A stretch of 64,000 bases of DNA, from assembly GCA_934590355.1 (NCBI GenBank), contig CAKTOX010000006.1:1-64000 (forward strand), written 5' to 3'. The stretch is from an uncultured Oscillospiraceae bacterium (lineage in GTDB: Bacteria > Bacillota > Clostridia > Oscillospirales > Oscillospiraceae). Under the pieces are notes generated by a model. That model was not told the origin of the DNA. It made no database searches and saw nothing but the letters and a program-made list of their open reading frames with translations. The stretch's first letter is position 1. Each line of letters opens with the position of its first letter. The position numbers and the translations under genes were made by a program. This document shows, one piece after another, positions 61,401 through 64,000 of this stretch.

Positions 61401-61850
61401 ATGGACATTTTGTTTATTAACGGCAGCCCCAATGAAAACGGCAACACCGCAAGGCTCGCAGCACAGCTTCTGCGCGGGAAGGAATACACGAGTCTTAACC
61501 TCACCGATTATCTCATAGGCGCCTACGGTCAAGATTTCCCCGGTGACGGACTTGAGGACGTAATAGATGCCATGAAGCGTGCGAGCACGATAGTCATCGG
61601 TTCGCCTGTATATTGGCATAATATTTGCGGCAGCGTCAGAAATATGTTCGACCGCTTCTATGGGAGCGTGGAGGATGGAGTATTGCGCGGAAGAAGACTT
61701 TACTTTGTGTTTCAGGGTGCAGCCCCCGAAAAGTGGATGCTAGATGACGGAGAATACACCGTCAAGCGCTTTGCCGAGCTATATGGCGTGCTGTATGTTG
61801 GCAGAGTTAGCAGCGGCGCACAGGCAGCGGAGCTGAATAAAACCGTGTGA
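61401..61850 (+). CDS. NADPH-dependent FMN reductase / flavodoxin-like protein
   Basis: The 149-residue product starts at the ATG at 61401 (AAAGGAG about 10 bases upstream); a longer frame from 61323 would include the promoter. The N-terminal FMN-binding loop reads LFINGSPNENGNTARLA, and a second phosphate/ring site is SPVYWHNICGSVRNMFDRF. The fold is that of NADPH-dependent FMN reductases. It may reduce quinones or supply reduced flavin. It is the first gene divergent from LysR. Confidence 0.9.
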   Translation: MDILFINGSPNENGNTARLAAQLLRGKEYTSLNLTDYLIGAYGQDFPGDGLEDVIDAMKRASTIVIGSPVYWHNICGSVRNMFDRFYGSVEDGVLRGRRLYFVFQGAAPEKWMLDDGEYTVKRFAELYGVLYVGRVSSGAQAAELNKTV

Positions 61851-61889
61851 GGCGTATTTAGTGCGAGATACAGAAGGAAGAGATCTCGA

Positions 61890-63260
61890 ATGAAAACAAA
61901 AAATGCAAAGCGGCAACTTGATATGCTGCACGGTCCCATCTGGAGTAAGCTGCCGCTGTTTGCACTGCCGGTGGCGGCAACGGCAATTTTGGAGCAGCTT
62001 TTCAATGCGTCCGATATTGCTGTCGTCGGCAATTTTACGGGAGCGGGGAAGACTGTCGCGGTTGCGGCGGTTGGAGCCAACAGCTCCGTTATTGCGCTGA
62101 TAGTGAATCTGTTCGTAGGCATTTCCTTGGGCGCGAATGTTGTTATTGCAAACGCCGTAGGACGAAATGACTTGGAGGCGGCTGAAAAAGCGGTCCACAC
62201 GTCCGTAGTGTTTGCATTCCTCTGCGGATTAGTTGTTGCCGTGATAGGGGAGCTTACTGCAGTGCCTGTTCTCCGCAGCCTTAATGTACCGGACGAGGTG
62301 CTGCCCTCGGCGCTGCTGTACCTGAGAATTTACCTGCTCGGTATGCCGGTGATATTGCTGTATAACTTTGAAGCGGCGATTTTTCGAAGTGTGGGCGATA
62401 CGAGGACGCCGTTCATTGCGCTGTTTGCCTCCGGCATATTAAATGTTGCGCTGAATTTGTTCTTTGTGGCTGTGCTGCGGATGACAGTAGACGGTGTTGC
62501 CGTTGCTACGGTGATCTCCAATGCGGTCAGCTCGGCGCTGCTGTTGAGACAACTGTGCAGATCCGGCCAACTCATTTGCGTTCGTCGGTGTGCGCTGCGG
62601 ATGGATTTAAAAACTCTCGGCCGAATTATGAAAATCGGTCTGCCGGCGGGCATTCAGAGTGCCGTGTTTGCCGCGTCCAATATCGTCATTCAGTCTGCCG
62701 TCAACAGCCTTGGGACGGTGGTCATGGCGGCGTCAAGCGCGGCGTTCAATATTGAGGTTTTCGCCTACGATGTGCTGACATCGTTCAGCCAAGCCTGCAC
62801 GACCTTTGTGGGACAAAATTTCGGAGCGGGGCAGCTTGCGCGCTGCAAAAAAACGCTGCTGCTGTGTCTTGCCGAGGATTCGATCGCATCGGCAGCCGCC
62901 ATTGTATTGGTGCTGCTCACGGGGAAAAGCCTGCTGGCAATATTCAATAACGATCCTGAGGTAGTCTCCATCGGATATACGCGGCTTCTGATGGTGTTCT
63001 CTGCCTACACCTTCAGCATGCTTTACGAGGTGATGAGCGGCTATCTGCGCGGCTTCGGGATCTCGCTGGTTCCCGCGGTACTCACTACCGTGGGCGTTTG
63101 CGGCATTCGCATTTCCTGGATTCATTTCATCTTTTCGCAAAGCAGAACATTTAAGACTATTATGACGGTCTACCCTGTAAGCCTGGCTGCAACGGCGCTT
63201 ATGATATTTATTGCGCTGCTTTGCTACCGTCCGTCCCGCCGCTTTGTTGCTGCGCAGTGA
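61890..63260 (+). CDS. MATE-family efflux transporter
   Basis: The 456-residue product has twelve predicted membrane helices and repeats the two-fold MATE layout. It opens with GPIWSKLPLFALPVAATAILEQLFN, split at the usual Pro, and contains VGANSSVIALIVNLFVGISLGANV. MATE proteins export cationic drugs or metabolites using Na+ or H+ gradients. It follows the flavoprotein gene and precedes an aldo/keto reductase. Together with LysR they look like a small detoxification unit. Confidence 0.93.
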   Translation: MKTKNAKRQLDMLHGPIWSKLPLFALPVAATAILEQLFNASDIAVVGNFTGAGKTVAVAAVGANSSVIALIVNLFVGISLGANVVIANAVGRNDLEAAEKAVHTSVVFAFLCGLVVAVIGELTAVPVLRSLNVPDEVLPSALLYLRIYLLGMPVILLYNFEAAIFRSVGDTRTPFIALFASGILNVALNLFFVAVLRMTVDGVAVATVISNAVSSALLLRQLCRSGQLICVRRCALRMDLKTLGRIMKIGLPAGIQSAVFAASNIVIQSAVNSLGTVVMAASSAAFNIEVFAYDVLTSFSQACTTFVGQNFGAGQLARCKKTLLLCLAEDSIASAAAIVLVLLTGKSLLAIFNNDPEVVSIGYTRLLMVFSAYTFSMLYEVMSGYLRGFGISLVPAVLTTVGVCGIRISWIHFIFSQSRTFKTIMTVYPVSLAATALMIFIALLCYRPSRRFVAAQ

Positions 63261-63282
63261 AAAATCATAAGGAGGAGCTAAG

Positions 63283-64000
63283 ATGAACGAAGAAAAACTG
63301 ACTCTTAATAACGGCGTTACCATGCCGAAAATCGGTTATGGCGTGTTTCGCATGACAGATGCCGCCGAATGCGAGGAGGCCGTAGTGCAGGCTGTCAACG
63401 CAGGCTATCGCCTTATTGACACGGCTGCCGCTTACGGAAACGAGGAAGCCGTCGGACGTGCGATACGCCGCTGCGGTGTGCCAAGAGAAGAGCTTTTCGT
63501 AACTACGAAGCTGTGGATCACGGACACCAGCTATGAGGGCGCCAAGCGCGGCTTTGAGCGTTCTATGGAGCACCTCGGCCTTGATTATCTTGACCTGTAC
63601 ATAATTCATCAGCCATATAACGACTATTACGGTGCATGGCGTGTTCTTGAGGAGCTGTATGCTGCCGGAATGGTCAGAGCGATCGGCGTTGATAATTTTA
63701 CGCCCGATAAGCTTGCGGATCTCATGTTTTGGAACAAGGTGAAGCCGGCAGTCAATCTCGTGGAGTGCAACCCGTTTTTTCAGCGGGAAGAGGAGCGAGC
63801 CTATATGGAAAGTCGGCAGATTCAAATGCAGGCGTGGGCGCCATTGGCTGCGGGACAGACTAATTTGCTCCGAAACGAAACGATTTGCGGTATCGCCGCG
63901 AGCTGTCAAAAAACTCCGGCGCAGGTGGCACTGCGCTGGCTTACGCAGCGCGGCATAGTGCCCCTTGTAAAGTCGGCAAATCCTCAGCGAATGAAGGAAA
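63283..64000 (+). CDS. Aldo/keto reductase, 3' truncated by the window
   Basis: The frame is open from the ATG at 63283 (AAGGAGGAG upstream) to the end of the window, 239 codons without a stop. It has the AKR landmarks GYRLIDTAAAYGNEEAVGRAI with the catalytic Asp and Tyr, the catalytic Lys in TTKLW, and the His in IIHQPYND, plus GVDNF. AKRs reduce carbonyls with NADPH. It is the third gene of the LysR-divergent run. The C-terminal cofactor segment begins in VPLVKSANPQR at the edge. Confidence 0.93.
   Translation, partial: MNEEKLTLNNGVTMPKIGYGVFRMTDAAECEEAVVQAVNAGYRLIDTAAAYGNEEAVGRAIRRCGVPREELFVTTKLWITDTSYEGAKRGFERSMEHLGLDYLDLYIIHQPYNDYYGAWRVLEELYAAGMVRAIGVDNFTPDKLADLMFWNKVKPAVNLVECNPFFQREEERAYMESRQIQMQAWAPLAAGQTNLLRNETICGIAASCQKTPAQVALRWLTQRGIVPLVKSANPQRMKE

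Overview
The window looks like a chromosomal segment from a strictly anaerobic, spore-forming Clostridia bacterium, most plausibly a GC-rich gut lineage near the Oscillospiraceae. This placement is inferred from gene content, not from a marker gene. The signs are sporulation genes (yabP, yabQ, spoIIE, spoIIP, a SleB-type hydrolase), a ferredoxin-dependent 2-oxoacid oxidoreductase, a reverse rubrerythrin, oxygen-independent HemZ, S-layer homology (SLH) domains, and two energy-coupling-factor (ECF) transporter modules. I saw no rRNA, tRNA, CRISPR array, transposase or phage gene.

Layout. 0-4 kb: the 3' end of a probable sodium-coupled transporter, a small zinc-ribbon membrane protein, and a GntR-controlled ABC transporter on the minus strand. 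4-18 kb: a methyltransferase, general ECF core (ecfA1-ecfA2-ecfT)-truA, a lipoprotein, CvpA, a ClpE-type unfoldase, threonine aldolase, macro domain, rhomboid and DUF523 genes, then yabP-yabQ-divIC-S1 protein, a very small gene of its own (27 aa), and a pseudouridine synthase that may be leaderless. 18-22 kb: potABCD polyamine uptake. 22-29 kb: a cobalamin riboswitch heading a six-ORF run that encodes a 13-codon ORF, a secreted PQQ-like/SLH protein, a DUF4430 (transcobalamin-like) lipoprotein and a complete dedicated ECF transporter with fused ATPases. This is probably a surface-assisted corrinoid uptake system. 29-33 kb: a P-loop protein and a four-subunit 2-oxoacid:ferredoxin oxidoreductase. 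33-42 kb: spoIIE, copA, and apbE-DNA glycosylase-recG. 42-49 kb: cell-wall hydrolases, an AT-rich islet with a ribbon-helix-helix gene and a perfect long palindrome, reverse rubrerythrin, a CBS protein, spoIIP, a TSCPD protein and rsmG. 50-60 kb: nucleoside kinase-hemZ, then gdpP-rplI-dnaB-tilS-hpt-ftsH. 60-64 kb: a LysR gene divergent from flavoprotein, MATE and aldo/keto reductase genes.

The most striking non-coding signal is a pair of related elements of about 215 bp (32964-33179 and 49587-49804). Each folds into the same series of four hairpins. The two copies differ by compensatory changes that keep the stems paired, and one-base bulges fall at equivalent places. Each copy lies between two near-identical copies of a transcription terminator, and the terminator differs between the two loci. 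This looks like a structured, possibly mobile, RNA-like element associated with terminators. I do not recognise it as a known family. The second main candidate for an undescribed system is the riboswitch-controlled corrinoid uptake operon at 22.3-29.2 kb.
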